From Atrichornis clamosus (taxonomy: Eukaryota; Chordata; Aves; Passeriformes; Menuridae): DNA of 64,000 bases. The position numbers and the translations under genes were made by a program. How positions within the stretch are numbered: position 1 is the stretch's first letter; each line of letters starts with the position of its first letter. The DNA lies in assembly GCA_013400975.1 (NCBI GenBank), contig WBMZ01011587.1, positions 1 through 64,000 of the forward strand, written 5' to 3'. Below are positions 27,301 to 39,300 of this stretch, one piece after another. The notes under the pieces are model-generated. The model saw nothing but the letters and a program-made list of their open reading frames with translations, searched no databases and was not told the origin of the DNA.

Positions 27301-30300
27301 AACAGCTCAAGCCTAATTGCACGGGTCAAGTCTAAATATATTTTAAGCATGTCCTATTAAAGATTGCCTGATTGCCTGTCTTGCTTTCCCAGTGTATTTC
27401 AACACTGTCTTAAATCAGATGGATGTTCATAGTGCTGTACAGCACAATGCAGAAATGAAAATCAAAAGTAATACTACATAATTGTGTAAAGATGCATGGC
27501 AATTAGTATTTCTACCAGCTGCACTGCATGTCCTCTCTTCTTTTCATGTCCTGGTCTTCATGTTGATGCTGGTGTCTGGGTTTAAGTTGTAATTCTTGGG
27601 CAGACAAAATGCCTTTTGATTTGTTTATGTTTGTTGTGGGTATATTTCTGAGAAATCAGAATGTCAGTAATCATTCCAGTAGTGATTTGGGATACAGGGA
27701 AGGCAGGAGGATCCCTTGAAGCAGAACTGCTTGAAGAATTACAATGTTGATTTCCACACTTTGTTTTTCATACATTGAGCAGGCAGAACTATTTTTAGCA
27801 CTTTAATTTTAGTATGTTCCTACAGGAAATGTTTGGGTGCTTGGATTGTCACTGCTGCTTGAGCATCAGTATGTTGGAGAAGGGTAGGAGGAGGAAATGT
27901 TGAATAACAGACATCTGTATATTCTGCCACAAAACATCTTTGTCTTATTGCTCAGACTGTATGATTATTGGAATTTTATCAGGATAATTTTTTCACTTAA
28001 GACTTTTATTTCTTTTTCTTACTTTTATTCTTTCTTTAGTGTGTGAAAAGACCTGGTAGGTGCCTCTGAAATTCTAAGAGACTTTATGATTTTTATAGTC
28101 TCTTACCAACTTTGTACCTGTGTTGTGTTTTAACCCCAACCAGAAGCCAAGCCCCACCCAGCCACTCATTCACTGCCCTGCCAGTGGGATTGGGAGGGAG
28201 TTGGAAGGATAAAAACCGGAAAACTCATGAGTTGAGATAAAGGCATTTAAAAGGGAAAACAAAAACTGCACGCACAAAGCAAGGAATTAATTCACTGCTT
28301 CCCATGGACCGGCAGGTGTTCAGCCATGTCCAGCAGAGCAGGGCCCCATCACACGCAGAGGTTACTTGGGAAGACAAATGCCATCACGCCAAACATCCCC
28401 CCTTCCTCCTCCTTTCCCCCACTTTCTATTCTGAGCATGATGCCATGTGGTCTGGAATATCCCTTTGGTCGGTTGGGGTCACCTGTCCTGGCTGTGTCTC
28501 CTTCCACCTCCTGTGCTCCCCCAGACTCCTCCCCAGCATGGGGGCACAAAAAGCCCTGCTCAGCAGCGATAACAAAATCTCTGTGTTATCTTCATCGCTG
28601 TGTGCAGCAGAAAACACAGCCCCGTAGTAGCCATGATGAAGAAAATCAACTTCACCCCACTTAAAACCAGCACAGCGTCGTAAAACCTTTGGTCACTAGG
28701 TCTCAAGTTAAAATTTAAAACCTAGTAGAATATTTCTGTGGCCCTTTTTAATGTAAACGGCAATCTTTCTAACAGGTTGAATCTTGTTGACTGAGCTAGT
28801 GTCTGCTGATTTGTGAGAACAAATATTCCGTAGGATTGAAGTGCTTAGTTCTTTGCTGAATATTTAGTAGTGTTTCTTTTGTATAAAAAATGAAATAGAT
28901 ATAACATGCAAACAGATATGAAACAATTTTCTATGAAGTTATTAAAAATGTTAACCATGTCTGTTGCCTTTTGCAATGAGAAATGAAATAGTGTCTACCA
29001 AAAATAGTCTCGTTCTGCAGAGGAGCAAGTGTTGTTTTGTTATGTGTGTGTGTTCATGCTAGTCATGTGGGTTTTTTTAAAGCTAGGGAATAAAAATTTC
29101 TCCCTTTCTCACCCCAAAGGAAATCTGCACCTCTAAAACATGAGATTTGATTGTTCCTCTTTAGTGTGTATGATTTAAAATATTGTCTCAAAATTAGACA
29201 GTCTGCAGGGCAAGTTCTGCTTCAGTTTTTGAATCTCTTGCTATTGAATGTGTCTTTACAGTCCCCTGTGACTCTAACGTGTACTTAAATGCATCTAATG
29301 CCAGCTGTTTACCTCTCTACTCAGGCTGCAGTGCACAGAGTAAATCATTAATCATTTGAAAATCTTCATAATAGGGGAATTTAGAACTAAATACAGTAGA
29401 ATCCTGTTTTCTTCAGCCTTCATGAACCATTTAGTCATTTACGTGTAACCATTCGGTGACCTGGGAGGGATGATGACATGGGCATTTACAGTAGTATTAG
29501 TCTACATATTTAAACATTTTAATGTATTGTAAAATTCCTCCCGAGGGTATTCTCTAAGGGTATTATAAAGAAAAAAAATATAGTTTGAGGCACATCCATA
29601 TATGCCTGTTTTGATTTATGTCCCACTTTGCTGTGCACGTGAGAAAGAAACAACAGAATGTTCCTGGCTTGAAGGTACTGTGATTAAATGAGAACACTTA
29701 GTTTGCATATATTTTGATGATGTAATGTGCATTTTAGTCATCTGCACAAGACTTGAAGTTTGTTACTGTGCTGTTCAGCATCTAGGGATTGTTAAATATA
29801 TTTAGAAGGTGATTGTGGTACCTTTTTTGACCATTTCAAAATTTTTAGAAATACCTCTTTACTCTTGAAGCTAGCCACTTACTTCCATTGAATACTTTTT
29901 TGTTTTGTAGATCATTCAAAAGAATTAAAGAAGTTTTCTGGAAAGCTGTCATGTAGACTGCTAAAAAAATACTGATAAGTTTGTAATTTTCATTATTCTA
30001 GATTTTCTCTTATTTAGGTGTATTCTTTAGTTCAGACAGCATCTGGATGATGCTCTTAGTCACATGGTTTAGTTTTAGGTAGTTCTGCAAGAAGCAGGGA
30101 GTTGAACTTGGTGATCCTCAAGGGTTCCTTTCAACTTGAGGTTATCTATGATTCTATGACACTAGGACTGGCATAAAATTTCTATAATCAATATTTTCAC
30201 ATATCTGGGTGTTGATATAGGGGGTATGTAAAATGCTGTAATCACTTGCTATTGTACCCTGTAATTCTCTAGGGTCTATTTGCAGAAATAAATGCATTCT

Positions 30301-33300
30301 GGTGATGGAGCAGAAACAGTGCTTGGAATAATTTTTGAGTCTTTTCTCAGATGCATTCATGCCAAAGTGCTTTGTTTCTTTGTTTTCAGAGTTGCAATAG
30401 TTTCCAAGTCTTTTGAAGGAAAAACTGATCGAACAGAAGACTGGTATGGAACACAGTACAAGCAAGAAGCAATTTCTGATGAAGTTATTAAGGCATGTTA
30501 AAGCTTCTAACATTCTAATATCTGCAAGTGGAAGTCAGTGGTAAAGTCTTTGTCTAGTTTTCTCTTTAGTTGAAGGGAGAATTAAATCTCCTACACTTCA
30601 TAGCATGAAAATCTTACAATGAGTCTGTTTAATGTTATAAGAAGCAAGGATCTTGTGTTAGTCTTTAGATTTCAAATATTTATTGCATAGGACAGATATA
30701 CCTTAATGGTTGTAAACCACGTTGGGTACATGGAATGTTATACTGTTTTTTCTGGAAAAGATTCATAATATACAGTGGCTACTTAAAAATGTAATCATTA
30801 ACTTTTAAAAACACAGAACTTTTTATTACATGTTAATGAACTGATCAGTACCTTAAAAAGGATCATTTTTACAACTCATATCTGTGTTTCTGAAACTGAT
30901 TTTTGTAACATAGAAAACAAGTATATTTTGCCAGTTAAATGGGATTGTAAAAATCAAAACTCCAATAAAGGAGGTGGGCAAATCCTTTTTGAAACTTGTT
31001 ATTGTTCTAATCTTTTAAGAAGAGATGGCTGTAAAATGTGCCTTAGGGCTGAATTGGACCTGCTTAGTGTGCTCTGAACAGACATTGCATAGGAATACTT
31101 CCTTTATCTTGACCATACCTATGTTCTTGATTAGAATTCTCATTCGTTTAGTTTAATATCTTCATTTACAGTTCACGGTAGCAGAAAATACAAGATATAA
31201 ATCCACCTTCATCTCCACCATAAACTTTTCAAAATTATTTTTTATCTGTCATCCTCCTCAGAGCAACTCATCATGCTGATAGCCTACTCCAAGTTGTTTT
31301 CCCAGCTGTTTCTCTCTTTCCCTGTTATCTTAATAGTGTTTACACATAAGGTAGTGGAATGCGGTTTTGAATCTTTTGTTTCAGCGTAAAATATATAAGC
31401 ATAGATTGTTTAATTAAGCAGAAATGGGCATAGCCTCACTGTTTCTCCTGTTGATCTAGAAATGGCAGAATGCTGACCTGAATGGGAAATTCAAGCTTCC
31501 AACGAGGAATGAGTTTATTCCTACAAACTTTGAGATTTTGCCATTGGAAAAAGATGCAACACAGTACCCTGCTCTTGTGAAGGTAAACTGTCTCTATTTG
31601 TCCTGTTTGCTGCCTAACCTTCTGGGAAGTCAGAATTTAATTCCTCTGTTTTTTAAAAATAGAGATCATATCATATTCCAAAGTATAGTAAACAAAAAAG
31701 TACAAAACTTTAATATCTTGCTAGAGAGACAGTAAAAAGTTCATTCTTGCTGAACTTTGCAGTATGACAATTTGGATTCCTATGGAAGTGAATCTAGAAA
31801 CAGCTTGAACTCTCTCTGCCCTTTTGAAAGTGTGTTAACTATTGATAAAAATAGTAATAAAGCTGTTTATTCAGCAGAAGGGAGACTGCCACTGACATTT
31901 TTTTGAGCAGTGTTGAGTAAGTCAAGGGTGTAGACAAGGCTATTCTTTTGTAACTGTGTATGGAAAATGCCTGTGATTGTATGAAAAAAGGAAGAAAAGC
32001 ATCATTTAATGATCTCAAAATATATTCAATATATATATTCAACATATTGAGTATAGCAATTCAAGCAATATGAATTTAAGGGAATAATTCTAAGCCGAGA
32101 TTTGAAGTGATGAAGAGACTTTTTTTAAAGTAGTGTCATATATTGCAGATAAAAGACAGATGACTTAACAAAACCTTTTCTTGACACAGGACACTGCTAT
32201 GAGCAAACTATGGTTCAAGCAAGATGACAAATTTTTTTTACCAAAAGCTTGTCTCAACTTTGAATTTTTCAGGTATGCAATGTTAAGTATCACATAAAGT
32301 GCTTTCCTAAAGTTTCTTGTTTGTTGGGAATCTGATTTTTTTGGCAAAGACTTTCTTGCTTGTATTGAAACTTGAGGATGTTTGTCCTTACTTTGAATAT
32401 GCAATAAGCTATAGATAGCAGGAAGGCTCATCTATGATATGCAGTAATTGAGTAGCAAGAAATTTGATGTGGTCCTTCTACGTTAACAGGAAATGTTTAT
32501 CTAAAAATGCTCTTAAACCAAATTGTCTTTTATATTTTAGTTGCTATACCTGAAATACACCTACCAATAGAACCTACTACATATTGCAATATCCCTCTTT
32601 AAAAATAAACGTGTATTTTTAAATTAATTACTAAATCACAGCTATTTTAAGATATGTGTTTTCTTTATGAAATGCTATTCTGATAATAGTTTTAGGTTCA
32701 AATTCTATTTTCATTTGCCTAATGCAAGCCAGTATGAAAAGTACTTAAAATTTTGGGATTTTACTTAACTGACACCCGCAACTGATTGTATTTTTTTTTA
32801 GAAGAGCATTGTCTGTATTATCAATGAACATGTGATTTTTATCTCAAGATGTATGATAAAATGTTGTAATGTTAATGCTCATCTTGCATTATTTTCGTCA
32901 AAGGAAGGTTATCTTTCTTTTTTGAGTGAGCGTGACAGTGATGGATCTTCTCAGTTTTCTTTTCAAGTAATAAATTTCTAACTTTTGAATTAAGAAAAAT
33001 ACTGCTGTCTTTAGAATGCAGCTGTTTCTGTGTTGAACTACTAGAAGGTAAATAAAAATTAGGGATTCTCCTTTTGCCTAATTAAATTATTTGGTGATAT
33101 TGCTGGAAAAGCTATTATGGGGACTCCCACAGATGCACTGTTGAATTCTTGGTTTGAGAGACTACTTGAAATTTTTCTTGCAGAATTTTAAACAGAGGTT
33201 TTTGTCAGAGTGTGTTGTGTCTTGATACTGGTTTTGGTACTAGTTGGGGAAAATAGGTTGTCTGGATATTTTCTCTTTTGATTTTTGAAACCACAGGGCA

Positions 33301-36300
33301 AATATTACAACTGTTTCAACTTCTGTGTGTCAGGAAAAGGAAGATCAAACTGGTAACTCTACATCTCTTGTTCAGAGACCAACAATTGCAATGCTTCACC
33401 TTCTTTTTCATACTTAGTGGCTTTTCCTTGTACTATGTTTGGCCAAAATCAAAACCAGGATTTTACTGATGGACACTGTGTTTATAGTTGTGGTGGTTTT
33501 TTAAATGCATTCAGGTGAACTATAAGTGGTCCAATCTCTATACCAGTTTATGAATGATTAAAAGATAACAATTGATTTTATGTAGAGCACACAAAGGTAT
33601 AAATATGTGCACATACACACAACATCATAGAATCGTTTGGGTTGGAAGGGACCTTTAAAGGTCTAGTCCAACCCACCCGCAACAGGCAGGGACATCTTCA
33701 GCTACATCTATGGAGAAAATATTTCCCAGTTAGATTTGTACTTTAGTGAGCCCTCATGAAAAGCCAGGACTACTTGAGCTTTGATCATGGTAATGGAATG
33801 ATTTGCCTGTTTCATCCTAAGAATAGTTCCAGGTGGAGAGCTGGCTTTTTTCTTAGGGTTGGAAGCAAGGGTTCTTTCCTTTTCCTTAAAAATGAGATGG
33901 TACTTGTATGTGAACAGAAGTGAGGAGATTTTGATGATATTGGGTGCATCACCTCCAGAAGATGTTGTAAGAAGATTTGTCTAGTTTTGATGCTTAAAAA
34001 AGAGTCTTTGTGAGTCTGTCTCTGTTTGGTCAGTGCTGACGGTCATTGAAGGAAATGGTGAAATGTATAGTTTTTATTCATGAGACTTGATGGAATCACC
34101 CGTATCTCTTGTGACCAAATGAATTGGTGAATAAAGTCATCTTAATGACATGAGTTTTCATAAAAAGTTTTAGCCTCAATTCTAGATCAGAATATGAAGT
34201 CTGTGCTGCCCTGTAGCAGATTACAAGGGTTTGTTCACACTACAGACTGCTTCAGTATGATAGGAAAAACTAGGAGGATTTCTTCTGCCTGCAGCTCTAT
34301 CAACATGAAGCATAGAAAGAGTACAGCAGCAATTTCTGTGTAGATGAATTAAGAGTAAGTTGATGAGATTGGGTTCTCCCTTAAATAAACAAATCCCGTA
34401 GGAACAATGAGTATATAAAACTCATGAAAACACCTTGTTCCAAAACTGAAAATCATTACAGGGATCCTGGCGTTAAAGAAACACCGCAGTAAAAACATCT
34501 GACATGGGACTTACATTGCTCAGCCTAAAAGAGGATATAAGCTTTTGCTTTTGTATGAATTGCAGCTTAAGAACTCAACAAGTATTCTTTCTTAAAAGGA
34601 AGCAAAATAACTGCCTAATGTGCTGATGTTTTGAAAATTCTTTCAAAACATCAGCACAATGATTCTTTTGAAAATTCAACTTCACTGTTGATTCCAGCTC
34701 TGTCACTCTGACAGCTGTTTGAAAGGGGAAGAGACTAGATTTCATGAATTTTTTACAAAATATACCATTAGTGTTTGAGTTGTTCTACTTCCTTGAGTCT
34801 AGTAAAAAAAAAAGGTAAACTAGAAATAAGCATTTGTTTACAAAACTGTCAATAATAGAAAGCAACTTCCTCAACAGTGTTGTAATAATTGTTTTCTGTT
34901 ATTTTTTACTAGAGGATTAATCATCTAGTAGTTGTGATTTTTTTCAAAACTCTCTGTTGGCCTTTGTCACCTGAGAATACAGAATTCATAACTGATACAG
35001 ACATAGTAATCACTCAAACTGATTAAATCTGTATTCTTGTATCAAAATGGAAGAGAATATGATGAGTTTGGGAGAAGGTTTATGGTAACATAGGATTAAC
35101 CTACATCTTGCTTTGAATTTTGTCTTAATTTAAAAATTCAGTGGTAATTGGATTTACATACATGGGCATATTGAAATTGCTCGATTTTGGGAAATTCTCA
35201 TTGTAGGGAGAAATGCAAGTACCAGTCCTTTTGGCTTTTTTACTGACCTGTTTAATCAGGGCTAAGATTCAGACTATAGCAAGCTCTGCTTCTCTAGTAT
35301 TTTTTTTAATTATTTATTTAGTTAGTTAAAATCTCTTCCTCTGCTTCCTTTTCTGAATCCAAAAGGAAAGAAAAGTCAAAACCTACTAGGAACCTTCTTA
35401 AAACTACCTTTGCAATGTGTTTTAAAGTTATCAGCTTGTGTGTTGTGGTCACATGATCCTTATTTTATTACATTCATGTTGATATACACTGAAATACCAT
35501 GCTATATAGGTGTGGACATACATAATAGCATGTCTCTGAATATCTGGCTGCTTCAGGAAAATAAATGCAAATAGCCTGGTTTTGACAGCAGATTGCTTCA
35601 GATACCACTCATTATTTCTGTGAAATTGATAATGAATTTACATGCACTTCAGAAAATTTAGAAATAAATGTAGTACAAATAACTTGTCTTGACATCTCAA
35701 ACTTTTAAAACACACAGGTGTTTAATAATTAGCACAGTTGAAACATGGCTTGAGTCTTTGAGTTGCACTTCTCTATTTGGGAAATTTGTGACAATATTGT
35801 ATGTGATCATATGCTTCAGTACGTCTTGGATAGTTGTTGCCATTAAAAAGATAACACAAAAAATTATGGTGGTATGAAAATGAATATGCCCAGCTTCTCA
35901 CCTGAGCTGAACTTGGCATGTACTGCATATTTTCACACCACAAATTGTCAATCTCTTATTTTTTGTGATAGAAACGATTTTGTTTTCTGATAGTGCATGA
36001 GTATTAATTGATTTAGTGTTCAGTATGTGGGCTATCATTTCGGTCTGTTAAATTATGTTGGTATATTTAGTTTCTTTTATTCCTGGTGAATTCTGACTGT
36101 GCAGCTAAGTATGCAAAACATGTCTTGATTTGTGAGCACAAATAGAATGTTTCTGGGATCTTGAATATATTTAGTCATCAACCATAAGCAAGCTAAGTAA
36201 CTTATTTTCAGGGATGTTCGTATATGGTTTCGAAACAGGAATCCTTCATAATAGGATCCATCAGCATAAAATCGCAGAAAATACTGTTTCCTTCAGATCA

Positions 36301-39300
36301 AACTTAAAAGGCCAAAAGAAACAGAGAAATAATTTTAAACTGCATATTTTACTTTCAACATTTTCTTCCAGCCCATTTGCTTACGTGGATCCCTTGCATT
36401 GTAACATGGCCTATTTGTACCTTGAACTACTCAAAGACTCCCTCAACGAGTATGCATATGCAGCAGAACTAGCTGGCTTGAACTATGATCTCCAAAATAC
36501 CATCTATGGGATGTATGTAAGTACCCAAATCAAGGAAAAGCTTAGAGCCTTAAAACTACTTCCACTCATCAACATTTTTATATTGATTTGATGGAAGGAC
36601 TTTTATTTAAAAAATAAAGGCTGTTAGTCCTTTTCATCTTGGTTATTAACCATCCTTTCTTTGATTTGAATTTTAAGTTGAATTTTGTTCAAAGTCTTCA
36701 ACAGTCTTTCAGTTCATATAAAGCAAATTTCCTTCTTTATTTTTATATCATTCGTGAAATCAATTAGTTGTAAGATTTCTTCCTCCATTAAAAAAAAAGG
36801 CAACCCTAATCCAAGCTTACATACTTATTTGTCAGATACCTACTAAAAACTTTCTGACTGGTGGGGTAAAAGACCCCCTTTTCATGCTATTAAATAAATA
36901 GTATACTTCTGCTTTCCTGTTCAAGAACTACTGATCATGAGGCTGCATATACATACTCTTCAGTCATGTTTCTTCATCCATTACTTTGTCACTGCCTGAG
37001 GTATCAAAGCATTTCTTTTGTTTTTCTTTTTGTTAGTCGCTACATTTATGCTGATCCTCTCCATTGCAACATGACATACCTGTTTATCAGGTTATTGAAG
37101 GATGATTTAAAAGAGTATACATATGCAGCACGCCTCTCAGGTTTGGTCTATGGCATTGCATCAGGAATGAATGCAATACTTGTAAGTAAGAAAAAAACAC
37201 AGGAGGAAATGAAACAGCTTGGGAGTTGTTGAGCTTGGAGAAAACATTTGACTTCTGCATTTCTAAATGAGATGGTTAATGTTTTTTTCCTTGCATATAT
37301 CTCATGAATTAAAGGCAATGCAAGACTGTATTTTAATCAGTACTGAGTGACCTGTTTAATATTGCAGTGTCTTGTGAACATGCTTGTAGTGCAATTGTTG
37401 TGTTCTGGTTCACATTTTTACTTGCATGGTAATCTGGAAAGTACTGTTGCTGGTTTCTGTATTAAGAGATTAACTTTTTTGTTGAATGAATCCTCAACTT
37501 TACAAATTTTGTTATAAATTTCTAATTCTGCTGTAGTGAGCTGTGGAAATGGATTGTGCATGTGTTCGTTAGAACGCAGTGCTGAATATTTACGGCTTTT
37601 AGTGTTTGTTTTTATCACGTGTTTTATAATCTGTTTTGAAGTGCTGACAATACTTGATAAATACTGATACTATGATAAATGGTTATTTCTTACTCAGCTT
37701 CTCCTGTGAGATCTATGATAGGAGACTTTATGATAGTAGTCTTTCTTGAAGTTCTGTTAAAAGCTTTTGTTAACTGTCATTATATTCCAGAATGTGTTTT
37801 GAGATTTCCTGTAGAGGTATTATTTTTCAAAGCATTTTAGTAAAAGTCTGTACTGTATATTTTTACATTTTCTATATGAGAGAGTGCTACAATTTTTCTT
37901 CATCCAACACAAGTCTCATTTCCTGGTTGCATTCACTTGACTTACAGCAAACATGGTTATCTATTCTCGGTTTCAAGGCTTGCTGATGTTTCTATGATCA
38001 GGGTTAATTCCTTAAAAAAAAAAAAGTGTGTAATTTTCTTCATTTTTAGTCACAGTTATTTTAAATATTATTTGAGAACTTGTAATATTCTTTTCTGTAT
38101 TGTGAGAAGTTTTATAATTAATAAGTGTAACTGTACTACGTTGATGCTTTGAGCAAGCACAGATGCTACTCTGAAAACAGTCACCCATGTTGATTGTTGA
38201 ACACTTTGGGTTCCTGTGCTGATTTAGAATACCAGCCTTTGTCATAAATCCCTTTATGGTAGCTTTTTCTTCAAGTTCATGGTTCAGCTTTGTTTCCACA
38301 ACTATAGAACAAAAAAAATCTTCCTACTGAAAAGCAGGAATTCATCTGTATGTTGATTTGTGTTCTAAAGTTTAGTTTTAATCTTATTAATTAAACTGCA
38401 CAAATCCAATCAAGTTCCTGGTTCAACATACCACATGTTGAGGTTTTCCTTTGCAAAAAAAGACCTTTTAATGCCTTTTTTTGCAAGAGAAGTTTTCTGT
38501 AACTTGATGGAATCATATAGTAATTTTCAAGTTTTATGTTATTTTTTAAATGAGCAAGTTTATTTCATTTATACTTGCTCAAAAAATACTTATGATCAAT
38601 CACGAATATATCGTGGTGATTGTAGACTAACTACCTTGGTGTTTCAGGTCAGCACCATCCTGATTATAAAGTGTGCTGCTGTTGATAACACCCCTTTTTT
38701 TGTAGTACTGCTTACTTCCACTTAAATATGTTTTGATCAACAACATAAACATGAAACAATGGTAAAAGTAAATTGGAAAGAGTATTTTAGAAGGTTGTGA
38801 ATCTAGACTTCATTACTAAAGTGAGAAACCTAGATTAAAACCACTTCAGTACTCAAAATGTACAATTTACTGATGAGACTCAACATTGTAACCATTAAAA
38901 ATCCGAATTCTGAGTACAATTTACTTACATCAACATGAAGTTATATTAACTCTGTCCTTTTATAACTCCTGTACAAATATGCAGTATTATATTTGTCAGT
39001 TCATTACCTTTTGATCGGTAAAGGGTTTTAATTTAAGAATGATTCAGTGTTTAATAATGGTGAATTCAGCGTAAGTATTGAAAAGTGTATTGCTCATTGA
39101 ATCATACAAGACTTGGTAATTGTTTTATTCTTTTATCTTCCACATTTAAAGCAACTTATGCGCTTTTTCCATAGCTCTCTGTAAAAGGGTATAATGACAA
39201 GCAACATATCTTGCTCAAGAAGATCATTGAGAAAATGGCCACTTTTGAGATTGATGAAAAGCGATTTGAAATTATCAAGGAAGCGGTAAGCTGTGAGAAA

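Larger units (their letters stand above)
21276..30389 (+). other. IDE intron 11 (9.1 kb, the longest)
   Basis: It contains a purine-biased stretch at about 21950-22510, a solo LTR at 28121-28674 and a CR1 3' end at 30034-30160. Long stretches between them (22.5-28.1 kb) are AT-rich and show no gene or named repeat. Confidence 0.85.
32273..36371 (+). other. IDE intron 14 (4.1 kb)
   Basis: It holds a minus-strand CR1 3' end at 33624-33715 and a perfect inverted repeat at 34619-34658, described separately. The rest is AT-rich with no gene. Confidence 0.85.

Noticed and set aside
28304..28664. Overlapping open frames on both strands at 28.3-28.7 kb
   Set aside because: They lie inside the solo LTR, which is non-coding and GC-richer than the intron.
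34619..34658. MicroRNA gene at the perfect hairpin
   Set aside because: The stem is only 18 bp with a 4-nt loop, while animal microRNA precursors have a longer, imperfect stem. It is kept as an inverted repeat only.
37181..39174. Search for a third copy of exon 15
   Set aside because: No further DPLHCNM-like block or suitable acceptor-donor pair was found between 15b and exon 16.
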